A stretch of DNA of 64,000 bases from Hyphomicrobiales bacterium (GTDB taxonomy: Bacteria; Pseudomonadota; Alphaproteobacteria; Rhizobiales; Rhizobiaceae). The notes beneath the pieces were generated by a model. It ran no database searches, was not told the DNA's origin, and was given only the letters and a program-made list of their open reading frames with translations. This document shows positions 8,750 through 18,006 of this stretch, piece by piece. A program made the position numbers and the translations under genes. The number at the start of each line of letters is the position of its first letter. The first letter of the stretch is position 1. The stretch is taken from contig UBTY01000006.1 in NCBI GenBank assembly GCA_900468535.1, positions 1-64,000 on the forward strand, given 5' to 3'.

Positions 8750-10788
8750 ATGTCTCTCCTTCTTCGACAGTACCCCCTTTGACGGCCAGACCGTACGGGT
8801 TCGTGGAATGGTTCCGTCCGGGAGAGTTTCAACGATCCGAACGCGTCCTTCCTCAAATCATCGCCAGCGGCGCCCAATACCTTCGAACGCACTTGTCGTG
8901 GGCGGAGTATCTTGCCCCCGGTGGCGAGGCGTGGTTCGATTGGTTGATCCCGCGTCTCGGCAAGGAGATCGATCTCCTCCCTTGCATTCATTTCACTCCA
9001 CCGTCAATGTCGCGCACGGGTCGCTCCTCTGGCGCACCGCGCGATCTCAAGGCCTACGCCGATTTCGTCGACCACGTATTGACCCGCTATGGCAGGCACT
9101 TCCGGCACATCGAACTGTGGAACGAGCCTAACAACCTCCTGGATTGGGATTGGCGCGAGGACGGTGATTTTCATCTTTTTTGCGAGATGATTGGTGGCGC
9201 TGCCTACTGGGCGAAACATCGTGGCTGGAAACCGGTTCTCGGGGGGCCATGTCCCTTTGATCCCTACTGGCTGAACCTCATGGGCGAAAGAGGCGTGCTC
9301 GGAGTTGTCGACGCAGTCGGCTTTCATGGCTTTCCCGGCACCTGGGACAGCGAGCAGGGCACCTGGGGTGGATGGGACATGCATCTCGGAGAAATGCGTC
9401 GCGTCCTCGACCGTTACAACCCCCGCACTGAAGTTTGGATCACCGAGACCGGCTACTCCACATGGCGTAACGATGAGATCGAGCAGGCTCGCCGCTTCTT
9501 GAAGGCTTTATCGGTGCCTGCGGAGCGTCTCTACTGGTACTCGTGGGCCGATGTCGCCCCTGACGTGCCTGTTCAGGAAGGCCTATGGTTCGATCCACGT
9601 CATTATCATCTCGGCGCCTCCACCCATGACGACCAGCCCAAGCTTCTTGCCAGACTGCTGATCGAAGGGGGGATAACGCGGCTGGAGGAGGTGACGCGAC
9701 TGGCGGCACCCAATATCGCCCAGGGCACGTCACCTATCGTCGTTACGGGCGGCAGCGGTTTCATAGGGTCGAACCTGTCAGATAGCTTGCTTCGGGATGG
9801 CGAGGACGTGATCATTCTTGATAATCTAGCTCGGCCCGGGGTCGAGCAAAATCTCTCATGGCTGATGCAGCGGCATGGAAAGCGGGTTCATCCAGTCCTG
9901 TCGGACGTTCGCGATCTGCGTGGCATTGAAGCAGCCTTCGCGGACGCAAAAGCAGTGTTTCATTTTGCTGCCCAGACGGCCGTGACGACCAGCCTGTCCC
10001 ATCCCATCGATGACTTCGAGGCTAATGCCCGGGGCACGATGAATGTACTCGAAGCCGTTCGCAAGGCGGGAAGGCATGCGCCGGTAATTTTTGCCAGCAC
10101 CAACAAGGTCTATGGATCGCTCGCCAACCTCGATATGATTGAGACGGCTGATCGTTACCTTCCTGCAAATTCCGCGTTCCGGGCAAATGGCATTGGTGAA
10201 GACCGGCCGCTCGATTTTTGTACGCCATACGGTTGCTCCAAGGGCGTAGCGGATCAGTATGTACTCGACTACGCCAGGTCGTACGGCATTCCGACCGCGG
10301 TACTGCGCATGAGCTGTATTTATGGTCCTCGCCAATTCGGAACCGAAGACCAGGGTTGGGTGGCTCACTTCCTGATAAAGGCAATCGCCGGCGAACCAAT
10401 CTCGATTTATGGGGATGGGAAGCAGGTCAGAGACATCCTGCACGTTGGCGATGCGGTTAACGCATACCGGGCTGTGCTAGGTGCGATCGGCGGACTGTCG
10501 GGCCATGTCTTCAATCTCGGCGGTGGGCCCCCCAATGCAGTCAGCGTGCTGGCCGTCATTAGAGAGATTGAAGCTCTGGTTGGGCATCCCCTGGCAACCT
10601 GCTTTGCCGATTGGAGGGCAGGGGATCAATATTATTTCGTGGCTGATACACAAAAGCTGCGAAACGAGCTTGGATGGCAGCCGCGGGTGAGTTGGGCCAA
10701 CGGCATTGCCCATCTTGCTCAATGGCTTGTCGAAAATCGCTCTACCGACGGGCTTCCGCTTCGGCACAAGGAGAAGGTCTCTGCATGA
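8746..10788 (+). CDS. fusion: clan GH-A glycosidase-like domain + SDR epimerase
   Basis: 680 aa with two enzymes in one chain. Residues about 15-320 form a TIM-barrel glycosidase resembling GH39-type families; the acid/base Glu127 is in 'ELWNEPN' and the probable nucleophile Glu234 in 'WITETGYS', about 107 residues apart as in clan GH-A. No signal peptide is seen, so it is cytosolic. Residues about 332-680 form an extended SDR: 'VVTGGSGFIG', 'DNLARPGVEQNLSWL', 'ASTNKVYG', 'YGCSKG', close to CDP-paratose/tyvelose 2-epimerase-type proteins. Starts and ends with ATGA overlaps. The GH part could act on a lipid- or nucleotide-linked glycan intermediate, or be a transglycosylase; that is inference. 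Confidence 0.85.
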   Translation: MNVSPSSTVPPLTARPYGFVEWFRPGEFQRSERVLPQIIASGAQYLRTHLSWAEYLAPGGEAWFDWLIPRLGKEIDLLPCIHFTPPSMSRTGRSSGAPRDLKAYADFVDHVLTRYGRHFRHIELWNEPNNLLDWDWREDGDFHLFCEMIGGAAYWAKHRGWKPVLGGPCPFDPYWLNLMGERGVLGVVDAVGFHGFPGTWDSEQGTWGGWDMHLGEMRRVLDRYNPRTEVWITETGYSTWRNDEIEQARRFLKALSVPAERLYWYSWADVAPDVPVQEGLWFDPRHYHLGASTHDDQPKLLARLLIEGGITRLEEVTRLAAPNIAQGTSPIVVTGGSGFIGSNLSDSLLRDGEDVIILDNLARPGVEQNLSWLMQRHGKRVHPVLSDVRDLRGIEAAFADAKAVFHFAAQTAVTTSLSHPIDDFEANARGTMNVLEAVRKAGRHAPVIFASTNKVYGSLANLDMIETADRYLPANSAFRANGIGEDRPLDFCTPYGCSKGVADQYVLDYARSYGIPTAVLRMSCIYGPRQFGTEDQGWVAHFLIKAIAGEPISIYGDGKQVRDILHVGDAVNAYRAVLGAIGGLSGHVFNLGGGPPNAVSVLAVIREIEALVGHPLATCFADWRAGDQYYFVADTQKLRNELGWQPRVSWANGIAHLAQWLVENRSTDGLPLRHKEKVSA

Positions 10789-11906
10789 TGGCCTTGTCAC
10801 ACCCCACCTCGTTGAAGCGGAAGGTCCTGATGACAGTCGATGCGGCTGGAGGAGTGTGGCGCTACGCCATGGACCTGGCCATCGGCCTAAAGCAGCTCGA
10901 CATTGAGACCGTCTTCTTGAATTTTGGTCCGCTGCCGACGCCAGGTCAGGTCACAGAGGCCAGGAGTATTGGCAGGCTTCATATTTCGCAGGCGCCGCTC
11001 GATTGGATGGTTCAGGACGCCGAAGCACTCGATAAAGTGCCACGGGTCATTGCAGATACTGCGGTAGAAGAAGGGGTTGATCTAATCCACCTGAACCTTC
11101 CCTCGCAGGCCGCCTGCCTCGAGGTCCGAGTGCCAGTGATCGTCGTTGCGCATTCCTGCGTTTGTACATGGTTCGAGGTGGTGCGGGGTCAAGCGGTGCC
11201 CCAGGATTGGCGATGGCACCATGCGCTCAACCGCAAAGGATTCGATCGCGCAGATGCCGTGGTGATGCCAAGCAAAAGCCACGCGGCTCTCTCGAGACGC
11301 GTCTACGGTCCCATGGAAGGCGTTCACGTCGTTTACAACGCCTCGAGTTCCCACGCCCTCGCGGCGAAGGCTGAGGAAGAGTTCGTCCTTGCGGCGGGCC
11401 GGTGGTGGGACGATGGCAAGAATGGCGTCGCCCTAGACAAGGCGGCTTTCCACCTTGACTGGCCAGTGGTAATGGCCGGAGCTAATCGAGGCCCGAACGC
11501 TCAGCATGTAACCCTCCGCAACGCTGACCACCGAGGCGAGCTATGCCACGCCGATCTTATGAACCTGATGCAGGCTGCGGCTATCGTCGTTTCACCATCT
11601 CTTTACGAACCCTTCGGACTTGCTGCACTTGAAGCTGCCCGATTTGGCACAGCATTGGTTCTCTCCGACATTCCGACCTATCGCGAGCTCTGGGAGGGCG
11701 CCGCGCTTTTTGTCGACCCGCATGACCCATCTGCTTTCGTCGATGCTATCCGCAACCTGTCACAGGACCGCGATCTGCGCAGAAGCCTCGGTGAGGAAGC
11801 ACGCAAACGGTCAAACACCTTCACGCTCCCGGCCCAGGCCCAGGCGGTCGATCGTATTTACCGGCAAGTTCTTTCCCGGCCCCCGAACCTAACCGCAGCG
11901 GAGTAA
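10785..11906 (+). CDS. glycosyltransferase family 4
   Basis: GT-B fold retaining transferase, 373 aa. The N-terminal acceptor domain opens with 'VLMTVDAAGGVWRYAMDLA', a GT4-type glycine loop. The C-terminal donor domain has 'LAAGRWWDDGKN' and the E-x7-E signature 'EPFGLAALE' (about residue 275), followed by 'DIPTYRELWEGAALFVDP'. The true start is the ATG at 10785, overlapping the upstream stop; the frame is open earlier. It is cytosolic with no membrane segment. It presumably transfers one sugar in the glycan assembled by this operon; donor unknown, though UDP-xylose or UDP-glucuronate are made locally. Confidence 0.9.
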   Translation: MMALSHPTSLKRKVLMTVDAAGGVWRYAMDLAIGLKQLDIETVFLNFGPLPTPGQVTEARSIGRLHISQAPLDWMVQDAEALDKVPRVIADTAVEEGVDLIHLNLPSQAACLEVRVPVIVVAHSCVCTWFEVVRGQAVPQDWRWHHALNRKGFDRADAVVMPSKSHAALSRRVYGPMEGVHVVYNASSSHALAAKAEEEFVLAAGRWWDDGKNGVALDKAAFHLDWPVVMAGANRGPNAQHVTLRNADHRGELCHADLMNLMQAAAIVVSPSLYEPFGLAALEAARFGTALVLSDIPTYRELWEGAALFVDPHDPSAFVDAIRNLSQDRDLRRSLGEEARKRSNTFTLPAQAQAVDRIYRQVLSRPPNLTAAE

Positions 11907-11908
11907 TC

Positions 11909-13039
11909 ATGAAGTTCGTCTTTTACACGCACTCGCTAATTTCGGACTGGAACCACGGAAATGCGCATTTCCTACGTGGCGTCATGCGCGATCTCGTTCG
12001 TCGTGGCCACGACGCGCTCGCTCTTGAACCAAGAGAAAGCTGGAGCCGCGACAACCTCCTCGCCGAGCAGGGGCCGGCCGCAATTGACGCTTTCGGAAAA
12101 ACCTTCCCCAAGCTTCGATTTGAAATTTACGACACCAATTTCAACCATGACGCCGTCGTTGCGGAGGCGGATGTGGTTGTGGTCCATGAATGGACCGACC
12201 CCACGCTCGTCGAACAACTGGGAAGGCTAAGGCGCAATGGCGGGGAGTTTACCCTCCTTTTCCACGATACACACCACCGTGCGGTCTCCGCGCACCACGA
12301 TATCGCAGCTCTGAGACTCGACAGCTACGACGGAATCCTTGCGTTTGGAGAAACCTTGCGCCAGCGGTATCTCGATTCTGGCTGGGGAAGGACGGTCTAC
12401 ACATGGCACGAAGCAGCAGACGATGCCCTTTTCCACCCGCGTCCAGACATCGAAAAAACCGGCGACCTGATCTGGATCGGCAACTGGGGTGATGACGAAC
12501 GGTCGGCAGAAATCATGGAATATCTTGTACGACCGGCCGAGGCTCTGCGCCTGAAGGCGGTGGTACGCGGGGTGCGCTATCCCGCTCATGCGCTTGAAGC
12601 CCTTGCCAGGTCGGGCATCGACTATCGCGGGTGGATCGCCAACGCGCAAGCACCAGCCGCTTTTGCCCGCCATCGCGTGACCGTGCATATCCCGCGCCGA
12701 CCCTATGTCGAGAACCTGCCCGGAATACCCACGATTCGTGTGTTCGAGGCACTCGCATGTGGCATCCCGCTCGTCTCTGCTCCCTGGGACGACACGGAGG
12801 GGCTCTTTACGCCTGGGAAGGACTACCTGGTTGCAAACTCCGGTGGGGATATGACCCGGCTTTTAAAGCAGGTGCTCGCTGATGAGAACGTGTCACAGGA
12901 GCTGGTTCGCTCTGGCCTCGATACCATTCGAGAGCGTCATACGTGCCGACACCGGGTCGATGAGCTCCTGTCACTGCTTTCCGATTGCGGAAGCCAGCGC
13001 ACTATCGAAAAAGTAAGAGCGCGCGAGGCAGCAGAATGA
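11909..13039 (+). CDS. CgeB-like glycosyltransferase (copy 1 of 3)
   Basis: 376 aa, GT-B-type transferase of the CgeB/DUF3880-like group (named after Bacillus spore-crust CgeB). The N-terminus 'FYTHSLISDWNHGNAHFLRG' matches the start pattern of the next two genes. The C-terminal part has 'TIRVFEALACGIPLVSAPWDD' and 'YLVANSGGDM', typical of GT1/GT4-like donor domains. It starts two bases after the GT4 stop and its stop overlaps the next start. The three copies are paralogous but clearly diverged, implying distinct linkages or donors. Function inferred only from fold and context. Confidence 0.85.
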   Translation: MKFVFYTHSLISDWNHGNAHFLRGVMRDLVRRGHDALALEPRESWSRDNLLAEQGPAAIDAFGKTFPKLRFEIYDTNFNHDAVVAEADVVVVHEWTDPTLVEQLGRLRRNGGEFTLLFHDTHHRAVSAHHDIAALRLDSYDGILAFGETLRQRYLDSGWGRTVYTWHEAADDALFHPRPDIEKTGDLIWIGNWGDDERSAEIMEYLVRPAEALRLKAVVRGVRYPAHALEALARSGIDYRGWIANAQAPAAFARHRVTVHIPRRPYVENLPGIPTIRVFEALACGIPLVSAPWDDTEGLFTPGKDYLVANSGGDMTRLLKQVLADENVSQELVRSGLDTIRERHTCRHRVDELLSLLSDCGSQRTIEKVRAREAAE

Positions 13040-14127
13040 AGATCGCCTTTTACGGATCAAGTCTTGTCTCCGCTTATTGGAACGGGGCGGCGACCTACTA
13101 TCGGGGCCTCCTTCGATCCCTTGCCCGCAGGGGCTACGACATCACTTTCTACGAGCCGGATGTCTACGATCGGCAGAAAAACCGCGATATCGACCCGCCG
13201 GATTGGTGCAGGGTGGTGGTATATGAGGGGAGTATCGAAGCCCTCAGGAAAGTAGCGGGCGAGGCGGCCTCCGCGGACGTGGTGGTCAAAACGAGTGGCG
13301 TCGGTTTTGAGGACGACAGGCTGCTTGCCGAGGTCCTTTGCAGCGCGCGACCAGGTGCTTTGAAGATATTTTGGGACGTTGACGCACCGGCAACGCTTGC
13401 GCAGCTACTCGTCCATGCTGATCACCCACTGCGAAAAGTCCTTGGCGTGCTTGATCTTGTTCTTACTTATGGTGGCGGCGAGCCTGTCGCTGATGCCTAC
13501 CGCGGACTCGGCGCCTTGGAATGCATCTCGGTTTACAACGCTCTTGATCCACAGGATCACCATGCAGTACCCGCAGATCGTCGCTTCAGCGCCGAACTTG
13601 GCTTCCTGGGGAACCGATTGCCCGACCGCGAGGCACGCGTCGATGAGTTCTTTCTGGAGCCGGCGGCAGGATTGCCGCAAAAGTCTTTCTTGCTTGGCGG
13701 ATCGGGCTGGCAAGACCGATCGCTGCCGGCCAACGTCAACTATGTTGGCCATGTTTCAACCCGCGACCACAACGCTTTCAATGTCACCCCGAAAGCAGTC
13801 CTCAACATTTCGCGTGCAAGCATGGCGGAATACGGTTTCTCGCCCGCGACCCGCGTCTTCGAAGCTGTCGGCGCCGGGGCGTGCCTGATTACCGACGACT
13901 GGGAGGGGATCGAACTTTTCCTAAAGCCTGGTAGTGAGGTCCTTGTCGCCCGCGACGGTCGCGACGTTCGCGACCTTCTGGCGGAGCTAACGAGCGAAAG
14001 TGCCTCAGCCATCGGGCAAAACGCCCTCGCTCGCATACTTGCCGAACACACCTATGATCATCGCGGCGCACAGGTGGACGCAATTTTCAAAACGCATGCT
14101 GAGCGCTTGATGGCGGTAGCCGAATGA
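13036..14127 (+). CDS. CgeB-like glycosyltransferase (copy 2 of 3)
   Basis: 363 aa. The N-terminal 'FYGSSLVSAYWNGAATYYRG' parallels copy 1 (aromatic-x-S/H-S-L-x-S-x-W-x-G). The donor-domain block is 'RVFEAVGAGACLITDDWEGIE' followed by 'EVLVARDGRDV'. The start at 13036 overlaps the previous stop as ATGA; an earlier in-frame start at 12985 would overlap the neighbour by 55 bases and is rejected. No membrane segment. It is probably an inverting or retaining GT-B transferase that adds a sugar after or before copy 1; the order cannot be deduced. Confidence 0.85.
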   Translation: MKIAFYGSSLVSAYWNGAATYYRGLLRSLARRGYDITFYEPDVYDRQKNRDIDPPDWCRVVVYEGSIEALRKVAGEAASADVVVKTSGVGFEDDRLLAEVLCSARPGALKIFWDVDAPATLAQLLVHADHPLRKVLGVLDLVLTYGGGEPVADAYRGLGALECISVYNALDPQDHHAVPADRRFSAELGFLGNRLPDREARVDEFFLEPAAGLPQKSFLLGGSGWQDRSLPANVNYVGHVSTRDHNAFNVTPKAVLNISRASMAEYGFSPATRVFEAVGAGACLITDDWEGIELFLKPGSEVLVARDGRDVRDLLAELTSESASAIGQNALARILAEHTYDHRGAQVDAIFKTHAERLMAVAE

Positions 14128-15254
14128 CAAAACGAATGGATATTGTCATCATCGGCCTGACCCTATCGTCGTCATGGGGAAATGGTCATGCCACCACTTT
14201 CCGAGCGCTGATCCGCGGCCTTGCAAGCGCTGGTCATCGCGTTTTGTTCCTGGAGCGGGACGTGCCATGGTATGCCGCTAACCGGGACCTTGGCGACCCG
14301 GATTTCTGCGAGCTCGTCTACTATGCCGACATCGACCCCATGCTTGCGACATATGAACGGCGGTTGCGCGACGCCGATGCGGTGATCGTCGGTTCTTATG
14401 TTCCTGAAGGGGCTAAAGTCATCCACAGGCTATCGCAGCTTGGTTTACGCCGTCTTTGCTTTTACGACATAGACACGCCGGTCACACTGGCGAAGATCGA
14501 TCGCGGTGAAGATGACTACGTCGGTCGGCGCCAAATGCCGATCTTCGATGCCTATTTCTCATTCTCAGGTGGCGAGGTGCTAGTGCGGCTCGAACGCGAA
14601 TACGGGGTCCGTCGCGCGATTGCTCTTTATTGCTCAGTCGACACAGACTTCTATCGCGGCACAGGCGAAGCCTTCTCATTTGATCTTGGTTACCTTGGAA
14701 CATACAGTCCCGATAGGCAGCCGACGCTTGAACGTTTGCTCATCGAGCCTGCCCGCCGCATGCAGGATTTGCGCTTCGTCGTTGCCGGGCCGCAATACCC
14801 TGTTGCAATCGACTGGCCCGGCAATGTCGAGCGTATCGAGCACCTAGCGCCAGCCGAACATGCAAGTTTTTACAGCCGACAGCGATTTACGCTCAACGTT
14901 ACGCGTGCGGACATGATCGCTGCCGGCTGGTCACCGAGCGTCAGGCTCTTCGAAGCGGCCGCATGTGGTACCCCCATTATCAGCGATGACTGGCCCGGCC
15001 TGGAAGAACTCCTGCCTGATGGAGAGGCAATTGTGGTTGCAAGGTCCGCAGGCGATGTGATCGAGGCTCTCAGGGCGACGGACGAGCCTCGCCGGCAGTC
15101 TTTGATCAACAACGCCCGAGACATCGTCCTCAATGGGCATACAGGGGTCGCAAGAGGTCGGGAGCTTGCAACCGCACTTGCCGAACTCCCGGTGCGGAGG
15201 TCCACCCCAAAATCCCCATCATCATGGCGTGAGGAGAAAGAAGATGCAGAGTAG
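14124..15254 (+). CDS. CgeB-like glycosyltransferase (copy 3 of 3)
   Basis: 376 aa. N-terminal 'GLTLSSSWGNGHATTFRALI' again shows the shared S-x-W-G/N-G motif, and the C-terminal block is 'RLFEAAACGTPIISDDWPGLE' with 'AIVVARSAGDV'. It begins with an ATGA overlap and its stop lies inside the next gene's start region (11-base overlap), indicating translational coupling. Copies 2 and 3 share the ITDDW/ISDDW variant and look closer to each other than to copy 1. Specific donor and acceptor unknown. Confidence 0.85.
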   Translation: MTKRMDIVIIGLTLSSSWGNGHATTFRALIRGLASAGHRVLFLERDVPWYAANRDLGDPDFCELVYYADIDPMLATYERRLRDADAVIVGSYVPEGAKVIHRLSQLGLRRLCFYDIDTPVTLAKIDRGEDDYVGRRQMPIFDAYFSFSGGEVLVRLEREYGVRRAIALYCSVDTDFYRGTGEAFSFDLGYLGTYSPDRQPTLERLLIEPARRMQDLRFVVAGPQYPVAIDWPGNVERIEHLAPAEHASFYSRQRFTLNVTRADMIAAGWSPSVRLFEAAACGTPIISDDWPGLEELLPDGEAIVVARSAGDVIEALRATDEPRRQSLINNARDIVLNGHTGVARGRELATALAELPVRRSTPKSPSSWREEKEDAE

Positions 15255-16275
15255 AAACGAAAAAACTCAGACCGTTCTCATAGCGGGCGGCGCCGGTTTC
15301 GTCGGCTCGCATCTATGTGATGCCCATCTGGCGCGCGGCGATAAAGTAATTTGCGTAGACAGCTACATAACGGGTTCACAAAACAACGTGCGCCCGTTGC
15401 TGAACCATCCAAACTTTCTATTGGTCGAATCCGATATCCGCGATCTCACGAAATTCGACGAACCCCTCGACAAAATCTACAACCTCGCGTGTGCGGCCTC
15501 GCCCCCGCAGTATCAGGCCGACCCGGTCCATACGATGATGACCTGTGTGGCAGGTACAGGGAACCTCTTGCAGCTTGCGGAGCGTCATCAAGCAAATTTT
15601 CTCCAGGCTTCCACAAGTGAAGTTTACGGCGATCCGGTAGAGCACCCGCAGCGGGAAGACTATCGTGGTAACGTCAATTGCACCGGTCCGCGCGCGTGCT
15701 ACGACGAAGGTAAACGCGCAGCCGAAGCCTTGTGTTTCGACATGGTGCGCGCGGCCAGGGTCAGCGCTCGCGTTGCGCGGATCTTCAATACCTACGGGCC
15801 GCGCATGCTGCCAAATGATGGCAGGATAATTTCCAATCTGCTTGTCCAGGCAATTTCCGGCGACCCGCTGACAATCTACGGATCCGGCGAACAGACGCGT
15901 TCCTTCTGCTTCGTGAGCGACCTCGTCGCGGGATTAATGGCATTGATGGACGTCGATCCAAATCCCGGCATGCCGGTCAACCTCGGCAATCCCGGCGAGT
16001 TTACGATCAAGGAGTTGGCCGTGATGATCGAAAGTCTTTTCCCCACTACCCCCGGTGTGGTTTACAGGCCGCTTCCGCAAGACGACCCACAACGGCGTCG
16101 CCCTGACATCTCCCGCGCGCAAGAGCTGTTGAATTGGCGACCGCAAATTCCCCTATCAGAGGGTCTTCAACGCACAGCCGCGTGGTTCGAAGCAACACTC
16201 TCGGATTCGAAAGAATTCGGAAGTCGCCGAACAAAGGCGCAAGACAGAGCTGCCGCGCTGGCGGTCGAGCGCTGA
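15244..16275 (+). CDS. UDP-glucuronate decarboxylase (UDP-xylose synthase) type SDR
   Basis: 343 aa. NAD motif 'GGAGFVGSHLC'; 'NLACAASPPQYQADPVHT' and the family hallmark 'GPRACYDEGKR', containing the catalytic Tyr-x-x-x-Lys, identify the UXS group, which decarboxylates UDP-glucuronate to UDP-xylose via a 4-keto intermediate. 'RIFNTYGPRM' and 'RSFCFVSDLV' follow. I start at 15244, directly before the Rossmann domain, rather than at the upstream open frame. Together with ugd on the opposite arm it gives a complete route from UDP-glucose to UDP-xylose. A related 4-epimerase activity is the alternative. Confidence 0.9.
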   Translation: MQSRNEKTQTVLIAGGAGFVGSHLCDAHLARGDKVICVDSYITGSQNNVRPLLNHPNFLLVESDIRDLTKFDEPLDKIYNLACAASPPQYQADPVHTMMTCVAGTGNLLQLAERHQANFLQASTSEVYGDPVEHPQREDYRGNVNCTGPRACYDEGKRAAEALCFDMVRAARVSARVARIFNTYGPRMLPNDGRIISNLLVQAISGDPLTIYGSGEQTRSFCFVSDLVAGLMALMDVDPNPGMPVNLGNPGEFTIKELAVMIESLFPTTPGVVYRPLPQDDPQRRRPDISRAQELLNWRPQIPLSEGLQRTAAWFEATLSDSKEFGSRRTKAQDRAAALAVER

Positions 16276-16276
16276 C

Positions 16277-17035
16277 ATGGAAGACAGACCGACACCCGAG
16301 AAGGCCTCGCTCGTGAAGGAGATTGCTGAACTTGGTCCATGGTTTCAAAATCTGGACATAAAGGGCGTGAGAACCGCACCCGACCATTTTCTCGGCGATT
16401 ACCCGAACTTCAAATGGCGTGGCTTCCGCCATGTCATCCCTGACGATCTTGAGGGACGCAGCGTCCTGGACATCGGCTGCAACGCCGGGTTCTATTCATT
16501 GGAGATGAAGAGGAGAAATGCTGGCAAGGTGCTCGGAATTGATGCCGACGCCCGTTATCTCAAACAAGCGCGTTTTGCCGCCGAGCAATCGGAACTAGAC
16601 GTTGAATTCCAGCAGATGTCTGTCTACGACGTCGCGCAACTCGGAATGAAATTCGACCTCGTTATTTTCATGGGCGTATTCTACCACCTGCGACATCCTT
16701 TGCTGGCACTTGATCTCCTCTATGAGCATGTCGTGGGCGAAACAATGCTCTTCCAGTGCCTCCAGCGTGGAGATGAGCGCATCCCTGATCTCGCCGAGAA
16801 TTACGACTTTTCGGAATGGGCCATCTTCGACAGGCCGGATTACCCAAAGCTATTCTTCGTGGAGGAGCGCTACGCCGGCGATCCGACCAACTGGTTCTTT
16901 CCCAATAAGGCTGCGGTTGAGGCAATGCTGCGAAGTTCCGGCTTTCTGATCGAGGCAAATCCAGAACGCGAAATCTATCTGTGTCGGCCTGGCGAACCAC
17001 ACTATGGCGTGGAGCGACCACCGTCGATCCGTTGA
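16277..17035 (+). CDS. SAM-dependent methyltransferase (TIGR04290-like)
   Basis: 252 aa class I methyltransferase. Motif I is 'VLDIGCNAGFYSLEM', motif II 'VLGIDADARYL', and the 'FYHLRHPLLALDLL' segment is shared with CmoB-like and TIGR04290-type enzymes. It starts one base after the UXS stop and is the last clear gene of the operon. TIGR04290 proteins are known mostly from context next to glycosyltransferases, as here, so O-methylation of a sugar or of the finished glycan is the likely role. A tRNA (CmoB) role is unlikely in this setting. A weak hairpin at 17067-17086 follows. Confidence 0.85.
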   Translation: MEDRPTPEKASLVKEIAELGPWFQNLDIKGVRTAPDHFLGDYPNFKWRGFRHVIPDDLEGRSVLDIGCNAGFYSLEMKRRNAGKVLGIDADARYLKQARFAAEQSELDVEFQQMSVYDVAQLGMKFDLVIFMGVFYHLRHPLLALDLLYEHVVGETMLFQCLQRGDERIPDLAENYDFSEWAIFDRPDYPKLFFVEERYAGDPTNWFFPNKAAVEAMLRSSGFLIEANPEREIYLCRPGEPHYGVERPPSIR

Positions 17036-17619
17036 CCTCGATGGGGTAGTTTGTCTGGCCGGTGAGGCACCATCTCATGCTGGTGCGATAGGGTAGGAAT
17101 TGATAGCCGCTGAAAGAATAGGAAGCTTTAGGCATGGTCGACACGACGGCTGAGGAGCGCGAAAAACGAAGGCGAAGATGGGCGGAACGCCGTCAAAAGC
17201 AACGCGAAGCAAATGTTCTGCTGATGAGGTTGCGGAGGTCCTGAATTTCGCCGTGGCGAAACTCGGGGGCAGAAACCCGCCTGCGCCAAAGCGGCTTGAG
17301 CTTCTTTTCCCCACCTGAACCGTCCAACAAAGCGAGAAGAAATGGATCTTGCGAACGGCCTGAGGCTGACTATCTCAACGGAAAACCATCAACCTGGAGA
17401 CCGAGTGGAAGCCGTGGCGTACGAAGTCAGCGAAACCAGGGTCGTCATTCTACGCGCGAAAACGAAGATGAATCACGGGGGTCAACCTCCCGTCTGTCTA
17501 TGTTGTTTGAGGGCGCGCCCGCGCTCCTGGATGGAATGACGATGGGTGCGGAATCTGCGAGGAATGCCTGACGGGTTGACGCTCCAAACTGCAGCACTTC
17601 ACACCTATGGAGGTGAGAC
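17036..17619. other. intergenic stretch with minor frames only
   Basis: Contains a 6-bp hairpin at 17067-17086 without a T-run. A 36-codon Arg/Glu-rich frame (17134-17244) is followed in another frame by 'AKLGGRNPPAPKRLELLFP' up to 17317, perhaps one small decayed gene. Nothing here can be assigned. Confidence 0.3.
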
Positions 17620-18006
17620 ATGATGTTCAGCGACCTATTAGATCGGCGGATTCTTGTCGTCGAGGATGATTACATGCAGGCTTCGGAATTGAGCGTCGCG
17701 CTCGAGCTGCAGGGAAGCAACGTGGTCGGACCATTCCCTGTCCCTGAGGAGGGCCTAGAAGCTATCGAGCATGCCGAAGTCGACGCTGCTGTTCTCGACG
17801 TCCATCTAGGCGAGCAACGTGTTTATCACCTTGCAGACGTTCTAAACGAAAGGAAGATACCGTTTTTATTCGTGACAGGTTACGACCCGACCGAGATTCC
17901 GGATCGTTTCGCTGGGATCCACTGTCTTCAGAAGCCCTTCGATATGGATGGCTTAGCCGTTATCTTGGCCATCGCCTTGGCAGGGAGACGCAAGCCATTA
18001 CACTGA
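17620..18006 (+). CDS. single-domain response regulator
   Basis: 128 aa, receiver domain only. Acidic pocket 'VVEDD' near the N-terminus, phospho-acceptor Asp in 'AAVLDVHLG' (about residue 60), the switch Thr in 'FVTGYDP' and the conserved Lys in 'QKPF'. The P-F-x-F-x-T-G-Y pattern resembles the 'FATGUY' response regulators that partner with HWE/HisKA_2 kinases in alphaproteobacteria; such a kinase is encoded at 37441. AGGTGAG precedes the ATG. No output domain, so it acts by protein interaction or as a phosphate sink. The link to the general stress response is inference. Confidence 0.88.
   Translation: MMFSDLLDRRILVVEDDYMQASELSVALELQGSNVVGPFPVPEEGLEAIEHAEVDAAVLDVHLGEQRVYHLADVLNERKIPFLFVTGYDPTEIPDRFAGIHCLQKPFDMDGLAVILAIALAGRRKPLH

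Noticed and set aside
17067..17086. Hairpin GCACCA / TGGTGC after the methyltransferase as a terminator
   Set aside because: The stem is only 6 bp and no T-run follows; left as a note rather than a terminator.
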